64,000 bases of DNA, taken from the NCBI GenBank assembly GCA_963728285.1, contig CAVSJR010000003.1, positions 558,001 through 622,000 on the forward strand, written 5' to 3'. The stretch is from CAVSJR01 sp963728285. Its GTDB lineage: Bacteria > Actinomycetota > UBA4738 > HRBIN12. Both the position numbers and the translations under genes were made by a program. Position 1 is the stretch's first letter. Each line of letters begins with the position of its first letter. Below, in pieces: positions 18,860-27,955 of the stretch. Under the pieces are notes generated by a model. The model made no database searches and had not been told where the DNA came from. It saw nothing but the letters and a program-made list of their open reading frames with translations.

Positions 18860-20084
18860 TCAGAAGAGCTGCGTGCACCAGGGTGCGAGGTCCCAACCGA
18901 ACATGAGATCGGCGCGGCGCAGCGCTCCCGATCGCTCCTCGTGGACGCGCCCCGCCCTCGCGAGCTGCCCGAACGACGAGCCGCCGAGGAACGCCGCGCC
19001 CAGCTCGGAGGCGGACAGCGCGAGGTCCGGCTCGGCGTCGGTCCTCGTGCACGCCGCGCCGTCGGGTCCGCCCTCGAGGCGATAGCGGCCGTCGTTCCAG
19101 GGACAGAACTGGTCGCGAACCTCCAGCACCAGCGAGCCGTCGACGCGGTACCGGCGGGCGCCGAGCGCGGCGCGCACGTCGACGATCCGGAGCCACATGC
19201 CGTCCCGCACCGTGAGGCGCAGCCGCCGCGGTTCCACCAGGAGCCCGAGGAGGGGATCGTCGATCGGACGAAGCTCCGCCTTGATGCGCGCGGCGAGATC
19301 GAGGTCGAAGACGAAGCGCCACATGTTCGCGTAGGCGTCCGGCGACGTCGCGAGAAGCTCCTCGACGTCGACCGACCCGTGGGGAAGCGCCTGGGGCCAG
19401 TCGTGCTTGAAGCGGTACACGGCATAGGCGTCGACGCCGTCGGGACCTTCGTGGATCGCGAAGAAGAACGGGCTCGCGCCCTCTCGATCGTGCTCGAAGT
19501 CCTCGAATCGCGCATCCCACCAGACCCCGCGGCGCTCGATCATCCCGGGCTGCACCCCACACACCACGTCGTACACCGGCTGCATCGCCGCGAAGGCCTT
19601 CTCGCGATCGATGAGGCGCACGCGGCCCTGCTCGCGCGGAAGCCAGAGGAAGGCCGTCCGCTCACGCTCGATCTCGATCGAGCAGTCGGACGTGGCCACC
19701 CCGTATCCGAACCGGCCGTAGATGCCTCCCTCCGAGGCGTGCAGCGCCGCGACCGGCTCCTCTCCACGCTCGCGGACGTGCTCGAGCTGGTGGCGTATCA
19801 GCATGGTCGCCACGCCCCGCCGACGATGCGTCGGCGCCACGCCGACCCCCGTCACCCCTGCCATGGGCAACCTCGCCCCCCGGAACGGTCATCCGCATGG
19901 AGGCCGTCGAGGCGCCCCCGACGAAGTCGTCGCCGTCGATCGCCGCGAAGGTGCGCTCCGGCTCGATGAGCTTTCGCTCCATCTCGAGCCATTCGTCCCG
20001 CGGATACTCGTTGAAGGCCTTGCTCATGCCCCGCAACCATGCATCGAACTCCTCGGGGCGGATGCTCCTGATCTCGATATCCAT
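18860..20084 (-). CDS. Eis-like GNAT N-acetyltransferase (frame break)
   Basis: Eis-family enzymes acetylate amines of aminoglycosides or other polyamines with acetyl-CoA and hold two GNAT domains plus a sterol-carrier-like C-terminal domain. The N-terminus reads MDIEIRSIRPEEFDAWLRGM; the acetyl-CoA loop is VAPTHRRRGVATMLI; the protein ends WDLAPWCTQLF, typical of Eis proteins whose C-terminal carboxylate takes part in catalysis. One extra C near 19870 (GCCC where GCC keeps the frame) splits it into fragments 19870-20084 and 18860-19870. The ATG follows TAGCAT by 7 bases with no ribosome binding site. Confidence 0.85.
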
Positions 20085-20094
20085 CCCGACGATG

Positions 20095-20881
20095 CTACGC
20101 CGGGTCGAGGCCCTCGAACACGCTGCGGAGCACCGGCGCTCCCGCCGGGCGCTCGGGCCACGCCTGCGTGAACCACTCCCTGCTCAGGAGCTCCGCCACG
20201 ATGTCCTCCGGAAACCCCTCGGATCCCCCCTGGGTCTTGTGCTCGCGCAGCGCGGCGAGCCGGCGGCGCCAGACGGCCGAGCAATCGACGTCGACGTCGA
20301 TCGCCTCGTCGGGCACCCCACGCGGCTGATACGGCTGGGTCGAGTCGATGGGGTCCATGCCTCGTTCCACGAGCCGTTCGCTGTACCAGCGAAGCTGGGA
20401 CTCGGGCAGCGCGTTGTACAGGAGCCGCCGAAGGCCGCCTCCCCCCTCCTCGCGGACGCGGTGAAAGGCATCGGTCGCGAGCTCGCCGGCCCGCACGTGG
20501 TCGACGTGCTCGGTGATGCCCTCGGGTCCGAACGTCACGACGACATCGGGGCGCTGCTCGCGAAGGATGTCGGCGATGCGCGAGACGGCCTCCTCGCGAT
20601 CCGCCTCGGGGAGCAAGCCGTCGCGATAGCGCAGGAACTCGTGCCGGGCGGGCACGACGCCCGAGCGCCGCCCAGGACGCGCGGTCCTCCGCCTCGCGGA
20701 CCTCGCCGAGCGTCTCCGGCGTCGCGAGGCTCGGATCGGCGATCTCCCCCGCGTCCCCGCTCGTCAACAGCACCGCGGTGAGCTCGAACGCCGGATCGTG
20801 GTCGTGCAGCGCCGCCGTGCCGGTGACGCCGAAGGTGTCGTCGTCGGGGTGCGCCACGACGACGGCCAGCGCGTGGCTCAC
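20095..20881 (-). CDS. LmbE/PIG-L family deacetylase (Mca/MshB-like; frame break)
   Basis: Zn-dependent N-deacetylase or amidase fold, the family that includes mycothiol enzymes MshB and Mca. The metal motif AHPDDD is near residue 11 and the distal His is in GITEHVDHVRAGELA. A single extra G near 20668 splits it; the frame before encodes LATPETLGEVREAEDRASWAALG and the frame after continues ARHEFLRYRDGLLP. The GTG overlaps the dapB stop (GTGA). About 262 residues after correction. Substrate unproven; no other mycothiol genes are in the window. Confidence 0.82.
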
Positions 20882-21684
20882 GGCGCCACGGGCAGATCGA
20901 GCAGCGACTCGAGCCCGACGGTGAGCCCCGGCCGCGTCGACACCGCCTTGATGGCCAGCAGGACGCCGGGCATGAACGAGCTGCGATCCGTGGCGTCGTG
21001 CCGGATCGTGAGCGTCTGGCCCTGCGCGCCGAAGATCACCTCCTGGTGCGCGACGAGGCCGGGAAGGCGAACCGAATGGATGCGGATGCCGTCTTGGTCT
21101 CCGCCCCGGGCGCCCGGCAGGATCTCCGCGTCGGGGCCGCGGTATACGCTGGCGCGCTCCTGCTCGAGGCGCCGCGCGGTCGCGATGGCGGTCCCCGAGG
21201 GCGCGTCCGCCTTCTGGTCGTGGTGGAGCTCGATGATCTCGGCCGCGGGAAACACCCGCACAGCGATCCCCGCGAACCGCTCCATCAGGACCGCCCCAAG
21301 CGCGAAGTTCGGCGCGAAGATGACGTTCGACTCGCCGTTCTCGAGCTCGAGCTGCTTGCCGACCTCCTCGAGCTCGTCCGGGCCGAGCCCGGTCGTGCCG
21401 ACCACGACGTGCATCGCGTGATCGATGCACCACTGGATGTTGTCGCCGACGACGTCGGGATGGGTGAAGTCGACGGCGACCTCCACCTCGGCCTGGAGGA
21501 AGGCGTCCAGCTCGTCGGAGACGATGACGTCGATCTCGGGATGTCCGATCACTCGGCCGATCGACTCCCCGCGTCGGGAGCGGTCCACGGCCGCGACGAG
21601 CGCGAGCTCCGGGTCCTCCACGACGGATCGGCAGACGAGCTGTCCCATCCGGCCCAGGGCCCCGATCACCCCGACGCGGATCAC
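20878..21684 (-). CDS. dapB: 4-hydroxy-tetrahydrodipicolinate reductase
   Basis: NAD(P)H-dependent second step of the diaminopimelate/lysine pathway. The 268-residue product shows the dinucleotide-binding VGVIGALGRMGQ, the VVGTTGL segment, and catalytic ELHHDQKADAPSGTA (His and Lys) near residue 160. The GTG overlaps the stop of the upstream peptidase gene as GTGA, and its own stop overlaps the deacetylase start, so the three genes are translationally coupled. Confidence 0.96.
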   Translation of the reverse strand: MIRVGVIGALGRMGQLVCRSVVEDPELALVAAVDRSRRGESIGRVIGHPEIDVIVSDELDAFLQAEVEVAVDFTHPDVVGDNIQWCIDHAMHVVVGTTGLGPDELEEVGKQLELENGESNVIFAPNFALGAVLMERFAGIAVRVFPAAEIIELHHDQKADAPSGTAIATARRLEQERASVYRGPDAEILPGARGGDQDGIRIHSVRLPGLVAHQEVIFGAQGQTLTIRHDATDRSSFMPGVLLAIKAVSTRPGLTVGLESLLDLPVAP

Positions 21685-22952
21685 GAGTCGCCCCGAAACG
21701 AACGAGCGCCGAACGGCCCCAGAACGGTCAGCGTCATCGGCTGCGACAGTACCCGCTCGGCCACGCGGCGTGCATCCTCCGGCGTGACCGCATCGATGCG
21801 CCGAAGGGTCTGATCCACCGTCAGGATCTCGCCGTGGGAGATCTCGGACTTCCCCAGCCTCGACATGCGTCCACCCGGGTCCTCCAGCGAGAGGACGAGC
21901 GACCCCTTGGCGTGGCCCTTGGCCCTCGAGAACTCCTCCTCCTCGAGGCCCCCCGATCCGACGGCATCGATCTCGCGCCGGAGCAGCCCGACCACCTCCT
22001 CCGCTCGTGCGGGCGTGGTGCCGGCGTAGGCCGCGAACTGTCCGGCCTCCGTGTACTGATACTGATAGCTGAACACCGAGTACGCGAGGCCTCGCTTCTC
22101 CCGGACCTCTTGAAACAGCCGGGACGACATCCCGCCCCCGAGGGCGGTGTTCACGATCAGGAACGCGAACCGATCCGGGTCGGTCCTCGCGAGCCCGTTC
22201 GTCCCGAGGACGATGTGGGCCTGCTCGGTCTTGCGCCGCTTCACCAGACGCCGGCCCGACGGGGCCGGCGGCGGGCCCGCCGAGCGAAGGTTCCACCGTG
22301 ACGCGCGCCCCTCGGGAAGCGGGTCGCCGGTCTCCATGAGCGAGGTGAGCTGCTCGACGATCGCGTCGTGGTCCACGTTGCCGGCGGCGACGACCACGAG
22401 GTTGCCGGGGACATAGTGGCGTTTGTAGAAGCGGCGGACCTGATCGCGCGACGCCGCCTCGATGGTCTGCACCGTCCCGAGGACCGGACGCCCCAGCGGA
22501 TGATCCGGCCACAGCGCCTCGGTGAAGAGGTCGTGAACGACCTCGTCCGGGGCATCGTCGTGCATGTGAATCTCCTCGAGGATGACCTGCCGCTCCGCGT
22601 CGAGATCGGCCGATCGGATGACCGAGTGCTGCAGCATGTCCGCGAGATGGTCGATCGCCATCGGAACGTCCCGGTCGAGCACGCGAGCGTAGAAGCACGT
22701 GTACTCCTTCGCGGTGAACGCGTTGAGGTCACCGCCGACGGCGTCGAACGCCTCGGCGATGTCCCGCGCGGTGCGCTCCTTGGTGCCCTTGAAGAGCAGG
22801 TGCTCCAGGAAATGGCTGGAGCCGCTGATCCGAGGCGCCTCGTCGCGCGATCCGGCGAGCACCCAGAACCCGAGCGCCGCCGAGCGGACCCCCGGCATGC
22901 GCTCGGTGATCACGCGCAGGCCGGACGCGAACTCGGTTCGGCGGATGGCCAC
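21681..22952 (-). CDS. M16 family zinc peptidase
   Basis: A 423-residue pitrilysin-type protein with inverted zinc motif HFLEH near residue 47 and the downstream Glu region ERQVILEEIHMHDD, plus the C-terminal M16 domain with GLAYSVFSYQYQY. These are processing peptidases related to the mitochondrial beta subunit; the bacterial substrate is generally unknown. The gene follows pnp closely, as in many actinobacteria. The GTG start gives the family-typical MAIRRTEFASGLRVITE beginning. No signal peptide. Confidence 0.92.
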   Translation of the reverse strand: MAIRRTEFASGLRVITERMPGVRSAALGFWVLAGSRDEAPRISGSSHFLEHLLFKGTKERTARDIAEAFDAVGGDLNAFTAKEYTCFYARVLDRDVPMAIDHLADMLQHSVIRSADLDAERQVILEEIHMHDDAPDEVVHDLFTEALWPDHPLGRPVLGTVQTIEAASRDQVRRFYKRHYVPGNLVVVAAGNVDHDAIVEQLTSLMETGDPLPEGRASRWNLRSAGPPPAPSGRRLVKRRKTEQAHIVLGTNGLARTDPDRFAFLIVNTALGGGMSSRLFQEVREKRGLAYSVFSYQYQYTEAGQFAAYAGTTPARAEEVVGLLRREIDAVGSGGLEEEEFSRAKGHAKGSLVLSLEDPGGRMSRLGKSEISHGEILTVDQTLRRIDAVTPEDARRVAERVLSQPMTLTVLGPFGARSFRGDS

Positions 22953-22994
22953 GGAGGTCGGCGGCTCGGCGGCTCGGCTGGGCGCCCCGGGGAC

Positions 22995-25307
22995 CTAGGA
23001 GTCCCGCCGGGGCTCGCCCCCGCCGGAGCCGCCCTCGCGCCCACCCCGGCGGTCCCGGTCTCGGTCGCGGTCGCGGCGCGGGCGGCGTTCCCGATCGCCC
23101 TCTCGCCGGGGACGGCGCTCGCGCTGATCGTCCACCGCCGCGCCCTCGGGGATCGCCCACTCGTCCCCGACGGGCATGAGCGAGATCTTGCCCATCGCGT
23201 CGATGTCTTGGATCTCGACCTCGAGCTGGTCGCCCTCCTTGACGGCCTCCTCGACGCTCGAGAGCCGCTTGCCCTTGCCGAGCTTCGAGATGTGGACCAG
23301 GCCGTCGCGCCCGGGGACCAGGTTCACGAACGCGCCGAAGGTCGTCGTCTTGACGACGGTGCCGAGGAACTTCTCCCCGACCGAGAGCGGCCGCGGGTTC
23401 GCGATCTCGTCGATCATCTTGGCGGCCTCGTCGGCTCCGGCTCCCTCTCGCGAGCCGATGAAGACGGTCCCGTCGTCCTGGATGTCGATGTCGGCGCCGG
23501 TCATCGCGATGATCTCGTTGATCCGCTTGCCCTTGGGGCCGATGACCTCCCCGATCTTCTCGACCGGGATCTGGATCGACAGGATGCGCGGCGCCTTGGG
23601 GTTCACCTCCACCCGTGGCTCGGGAAGGCGGTCGGTGATCGTCTTCAACACGATCATCCGGGCGTCCTTGGCCTGCTGGAGCGCCTGCCGAAGCGCCTCG
23701 GCGGGGAGGCCCGTCACCTTCATGTCGAGCTGGATCGCCGTGACGAGCTCGCTCGTGCCGGCCACCTTGAAGTCCATGTCCCCGAGCGCGTCCTCGGCGC
23801 CGAGGATGTCGGTGAGCGTGACGTACTTGCCGCCCTCGGCGACCATCCCCATCGCGATGCCCCCGACGGGCGCCTTGATCGGCACCCCCGCGTCCATCAA
23901 CGAGAGCGTCGAGCCGCAGACGCTCGCCATCGAGGTCGACCCGTTGGACGCGAGGACGTCCGACACCAGGCGCAGCGCGTACGGAAACTCCTCCTCCGTG
24001 GGGATCACGGGGATCAGCGCTCGCTCGGCGAGGGCCCCGTGGCCGATCTCGCGTCGGCGCGGGCTTCCCACTCGCCCGGTCTCACCGGTCGAGAAGGGGG
24101 GGAAGTTGTAGTGATGGATGTACCGCTTGCTGTCCTCGGGGTCCAACGTGTCGATCATCTGCGTCATCCGGAGCATGCCGAGCGTCGTGACGTTCAGCAC
24201 CTGGGTCTCTCCGCGCTCGAAGAGCGCGGAGCCGTGCGCGCGAGGCACGAGCCCAACGTCGGCGGACAGGGGCCGGATGTCGGTCGGCGACCGCCCGTCG
24301 AGGCGCACGCCGTGTTCGAGGATCCTCGCGCGCATGATCTTCTTCTGGAGGTCCTTGAACGCCGGGGAGATCTCCGCCGCGCGCTGGTTGAACACGTCCT
24401 CCCCCCAGGTCTCGCGCAGGTGCGCCCTCAGCTCCTCCTTGATGGAGCCGAGCGCCTCGTCCCGCTCCGCCTTCCCCGGGACGATGGCCTCCTGGATCCT
24501 CTCGCGGGCGAAGGCCTCCACCGCCTGCCAGGTCTCCTGCGAGTACAGCGGCTGGGGCTCGAACTCGCGCTGCTTCACGTCCAGCTGCGCGAGGAACTCG
24601 AGCTGAAGATCGATCATCTCGCCGATGGCGCGCTTCGCCGCCTCGAGTCCCTCGGCGACGACCTCCTCGGTCGGGGTCACGGCGCCCTCGCCGGCCTCGA
24701 GGCGCTGCCAGGTGCCCTCGGGCGCCTCGCCCTCGATCATGAGGATGTCGATGGCTCCCTCGTCGTTGCGGCGCCCGGCGACGATGACGTCGAACGTCTG
24801 GTTCTCCTCGTCCTGGTAGGTGGGGTTCATCACCCACTGGCCGTCCATCAACCCCATGCGGACCGCGCCCACGGGGCCGTCGAACGGGAGCCCGGCGATC
24901 ATCGTCGCCAGGCTGGCGCCGTTCATGCCGGGGATGTCGTAGGGGTTGGCCATGTCCACCGACAGGACGGTGATGATGACCTGGACCTCGTCCCGGTAGC
25001 CGTCCTTGAAGGTCGGACGAAGTGGGCGGTCGATGAGGCGCGCGGTGAGGATCGCGGTCTCCCCCGGCCGGCCCTCACGGCGAAAGAAGCTGCCGGGGAT
25101 CTTGCCGGCGGCGTATGCCCGCTCCTCGACGTCCACCGTGAGGGGGAAGAAGTCGATCCCCTCGCGGGGCTTGCTGGTGGTGCAGGTGGCGAGGATCTGC
25201 GTCTCGCCGATCGTGACGACGCACGAGCCGTCGGCGAGCGGGGCGAGCCTGCCCGCCTCGAGCGTGATCTGTTGCGACCCGATGGTCTTGGTGAGCTTCG
25301 TGGCCAT
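22995..25307 (-). CDS. pnp: Polyribonucleotide nucleotidyltransferase (PNPase)
   Basis: Phosphorolytic 3'-5' exoribonuclease. The 770-residue protein has two RNase PH-like domains (FFPLTVDVEERAYAAGKIPGSFF; MDFKVAGTSELVTAIQLDMK), a KH domain with VIGPKGKRINEI, and an S1 domain (GTVVKTTTFGAFVNLVPGRDGLVHIS). The C-terminal tail of about 45 residues is an Arg/Asp/Gly-rich disordered extension. ATG has GGAGGAA upstream. It sits downstream of rpsO, the classical order. Confidence 0.97.
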   Translation of the reverse strand: MATKLTKTIGSQQITLEAGRLAPLADGSCVVTIGETQILATCTTSKPREGIDFFPLTVDVEERAYAAGKIPGSFFRREGRPGETAILTARLIDRPLRPTFKDGYRDEVQVIITVLSVDMANPYDIPGMNGASLATMIAGLPFDGPVGAVRMGLMDGQWVMNPTYQDEENQTFDVIVAGRRNDEGAIDILMIEGEAPEGTWQRLEAGEGAVTPTEEVVAEGLEAAKRAIGEMIDLQLEFLAQLDVKQREFEPQPLYSQETWQAVEAFARERIQEAIVPGKAERDEALGSIKEELRAHLRETWGEDVFNQRAAEISPAFKDLQKKIMRARILEHGVRLDGRSPTDIRPLSADVGLVPRAHGSALFERGETQVLNVTTLGMLRMTQMIDTLDPEDSKRYIHHYNFPPFSTGETGRVGSPRRREIGHGALAERALIPVIPTEEEFPYALRLVSDVLASNGSTSMASVCGSTLSLMDAGVPIKAPVGGIAMGMVAEGGKYVTLTDILGAEDALGDMDFKVAGTSELVTAIQLDMKVTGLPAEALRQALQQAKDARMIVLKTITDRLPEPRVEVNPKAPRILSIQIPVEKIGEVIGPKGKRINEIIAMTGADIDIQDDGTVFIGSREGAGADEAAKMIDEIANPRPLSVGEKFLGTVVKTTTFGAFVNLVPGRDGLVHISKLGKGKRLSSVEEAVKEGDQLEVEIQDIDAMGKISLMPVGDEWAIPEGAAVDDQRERRPRREGDRERRPRRDRDRDRDRRGGREGGSGGGEPRRDS

Positions 25308-25511
25308 TTGGCGGTTCCTCCTTGGGATTCGAACGCCTGAGCGCTCGCGGTGAGGTCGATATCGGGGAGGAGTTGCCGGCCAGTTGTCAGTGGTGAATGC
25401 CCGAACCCGGTCATTGCTCTTGAGCTCGGGGATTCGCTACTGAGAACCGACCCGGTGCACGCTCCCTCTTCGTGGGATCACTCGATCGTTCGCATCCCCC
25501 CCAGAGGTACG

Positions 25512-25527
25512 GGCGGCCGGGGCCGCC
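25512..25527 (-). terminator. GC-rich hairpin downstream of rpsO
   Basis: GGCGGCC and GGCCGCC form a compact GC stem 12 bases after the rpsO stop, without a T tract. It could be a weak terminator or a processing/attenuation site between rpsO and pnp. The rest of the 230-base interval up to the pnp ribosome binding site shows no other clear signal. Confidence 0.35.
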
Positions 25528-25538
25528 TCAGTGGTCGG

Positions 25539-25808
25539 TCACCGCCTGAGTCCAAGGCGGGAGATGAGCTCTCGGTAGCGCGCGATGTCCTCGCGCCTGA
25601 GGTAGTCCAGCATCCTGCGCCGGCGCCCGACCATCTGCAGCAGGCCGCGGCGAGACGCGTGGTCCGTCTTGTGGGCCTTCAGGTGCTCGGTCAGATCCGC
25701 GATCCGCTTGGAGAGCACGGCGATCTGTACCTCCGCCGAGCCTGTGTCCGCGTCGCCACGGCGGTACTCCGCGATGATCCGGGATTTGTCGTCGGTCGCA
25801 AGTGCCAT
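25539..25808 (-). CDS. rpsO: 30S ribosomal protein S15
   Basis: Small-subunit protein binding 16S rRNA central domain. 89 residues, the standard length, with ADTGSAEVQIAVLSKRI, HLKAHKTDHASRRGL and GRRRRMLDYLRRED. ATG has GAGG upstream. A TAGCCT -10-like box lies about 12 bases before the start. It lies between ribF and pnp as usual. Confidence 0.98.
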   Translation of the reverse strand: MALATDDKSRIIAEYRRGDADTGSAEVQIAVLSKRIADLTEHLKAHKTDHASRRGLLQMVGRRRRMLDYLRREDIARYRELISRLGLRR

Positions 25809-25899
25809 AGCTCGACCTCGAGGCTACCACAGGGGTTCGCGGGGGTCGGGCACGGGTCGGGCGCCGGACGGGCGGCGGTGAGGATCGACGCCTCGAGCC

Positions 25900-26853
25900 T
25901 CAGCCTCGGCTTCGCGCGCGAGCCGGCTCCGGGCACCAGGCTCTTGGTCGCTCCACGTCCTGGGCGATCGCCTCGGTGAGCTCCGACGGCGAGTCGAACC
26001 GCCGCTCGTCGCGAAGCCTCGCCCAGAACTCAACGGCGATGGGGCTCCCACGCAGCTCGGCCCCCCCGTAGTCGAGGAGGTAGGCCTCGACGTGCAGCGG
26101 CTCGGCGCCGAACGTGGGGTTGGTGCCCACGCTGATGGCCGCGACGTGACGCTCGCCTGCGGCCTCCGCGACGCCGGCGTAGATGCCCGACCCCGGGAGG
26201 AGCAACCGGGGCCACGTCCTGAGATTGGCGGTCGGGTACCCGAGCCCCTTGCCCCGACCCGCGCCCGCCACGACCTCGCCGTCCAGCACGAACCTCCGTC
26301 CCAGGGCGCGCTCCGGCCAGTCGAGGTCCCCCTCCGCGAGGGCGTCGCGGACCGACGAGGAGGACACCCGCCGGCCGTCGATGTGGACCAAGCCGACGCC
26401 CTCGGCCGTGAACCCGAGGTCCTCGCCGCGCTCGAGCAGCGTGGCGAGCGTTCCCGCAGCCCGGTGTCCGAACGTGAAGTTCTCCCCGATCACGACGTGG
26501 TGAGCGGCGAGCCCGTCGCGGAGGATCCGGACGAGGAACTCCTCGGACGACCACCGCGAGAACTCGGGCGTGAACTCCAGGACCGCGAGCACGTCCACGC
26601 CCAGCTCGGCGATGAGGCCCGCCTTGCGCTCGACCGTCGTCAGGAGCCGAGGCGCCGTGCCGGGATCGAGCACCTCCCGAGGATGGCGGTCGAACGTCAC
26701 GGCAACGGAGGGAACCCCTCGCTCGCGCGCCGCCTCGACGGCCCGCTCGAGCACGGCGCGATGCCCCCGATGCACGCCGTCGAAGAACCCCACCGTCACG
26801 ACCGTGGGGCCGGCTTGCAACGGAAGCGAGGCGACCCCGCGGACGACGTCCAT
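25900..26853 (-). CDS. ribF: Bifunctional riboflavin kinase/FAD synthetase
   Basis: Makes FMN then FAD from riboflavin and ATP. The N-terminal adenylyltransferase has GFFDGVHRGHRAV (HxGH-type site) near residue 22 and VVIGENFTFGHRA; the C-terminal kinase has GYPTANLRTW and the SIYAGVA-like segment GIYAGVAEA with Thr/Glu of the active site. 317 residues. The ATG follows TACGCT by 9 bases, with a GGAG that is too close to be a normal ribosome binding site. The neighbouring truB is separated by the 4-kb plus-strand insertion 26940-30922. Confidence 0.95.
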   Translation of the reverse strand: MDVVRGVASLPLQAGPTVVTVGFFDGVHRGHRAVLERAVEAARERGVPSVAVTFDRHPREVLDPGTAPRLLTTVERKAGLIAELGVDVLAVLEFTPEFSRWSSEEFLVRILRDGLAAHHVVIGENFTFGHRAAGTLATLLERGEDLGFTAEGVGLVHIDGRRVSSSSVRDALAEGDLDWPERALGRRFVLDGEVVAGAGRGKGLGYPTANLRTWPRLLLPGSGIYAGVAEAAGERHVAAISVGTNPTFGAEPLHVEAYLLDYGGAELRGSPIAVEFWARLRDERRFDSPSELTEAIAQDVERPRAWCPEPARARSRG

Positions 26854-26939
26854 CGCGCTCCGAGCGTATCGTGGGCCGCTCGCTCCGCCACGGACCCGGA
26901 ACCTGCGGCTTCGAGGCCTTCCCGTTAGGGTGAACCGCG

Positions 26940-27945
26940 ATGCTGCCGCCGCCTGCTCCTCGAGCGCGATCCGACCGGTACGCTCGGCTCGCATCCCGTC
27001 GTCGAGCGACCACTCGCGCTGTCCCTGATGTTCCTCGTCGGGCTGACGGCCTGCGTCACGTTCGGCCCTCCCCCGCCCCCCGGCCCCGCGTCGCCGCGAG
27101 CCGGATCGTCGGTCGTCGTCGCGTCCTTCAACTTTCCCGAGAGCGAGGTCCTCGCCCAGCTCTACGGCCAGACGCTCGCTGCGCACGGCGTCCCCGTCCA
27201 ATACGAGCTCGATCTGGGCGCCCGTGAGCTCGTCATGCCGGCGTTGATCCGCGGCCTCGTCGACGTCGTCCCCGAGTACACCGGAGCCGCCCTCGAGTTC
27301 CTCGACGGCGGCTCGGGGCTCGCCGAATCGGACCTGGAGGTGACGTACGCCCACCTGCAGCGATATCTCGCGGACGTTCGCATCACCGCCCTCACCCCGT
27401 CGCCCGCGCAGGACCAAAACGCGTTCGCCGTGACCAACGACACCGCCAGTCGACTCGGCCTCAAGAAGATCAGCGACCTGTCCGGGCACGCCGACGAGCT
27501 CGCCCTCGGGGGCCCGCCCGAGTGCCCGGATCGGGCGCTCTGCCTACTCGGGCTCGAGCGGATCTACGGCCTCAGCTTCCGGGAGTTCGTCCCGCTCGAC
27601 ACGGCCGAGACGGTGGCGAACGCGCTCGCGGACGGCGCCATCGACGTCGGCGTCCTGTTCTCGACCGACGGCACGATCCGAGAGCAACGCCTCGTCGCGC
27701 TTCGGGACAACCGAGGCCTTCAGCCGGCGGAGCACGTCGTTCCCGTGATCCGCGATGCCGTGCTCGACGGCCTCGACCCGGCCATCCGCCGGGGGATCGA
27801 TCGCGTCTCCGGCGCGATGACTACCGTGGATCTGAGGCTGCTGAACGCGCGCATGCAATTCGAGGGCGCGACCGCCGCGAACGTCGCGCGGGACTGGCTG
27901 AGCGAGCACGATCTCGCGGTCCCGAACCCGACCCCGGCAGGATAG
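26940..27945 (+). CDS. Glycine betaine/osmoprotectant-binding lipoprotein (probable frame break in the signal peptide)
   Basis: Solute-binding protein of the OpuAC/ProX (OsmF) type. The mature part begins after lipobox LTAC and contains VVVASFNFPESEVLAQLYGQ, LVDVVPEYTGAALEF and TPSPAQDQNAFAVTNDTA, typical for quaternary-amine binding. Uninterrupted reading starts at the ATG 27028 inside the signal core; a basic N-terminus (MLPPPAPRARSDRYARLASRRR) occurs in another frame from ATG 26940, which lies 8 bases after TAGGGT, so one extra base near 27005 probably joins them. No permease or ATPase gene is adjacent. Confidence 0.82.
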
Positions 27946-27955
27946 GCTCGCCGTC

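Noticed and set aside
22368..25340. A 990-codon plus-strand open frame opposite the M16 and pnp genes
   Set aside because: Its composition (His/Asp/Arg/Leu-rich, no domains) is that of a reverse-strand shadow of pnp and the M16 gene.
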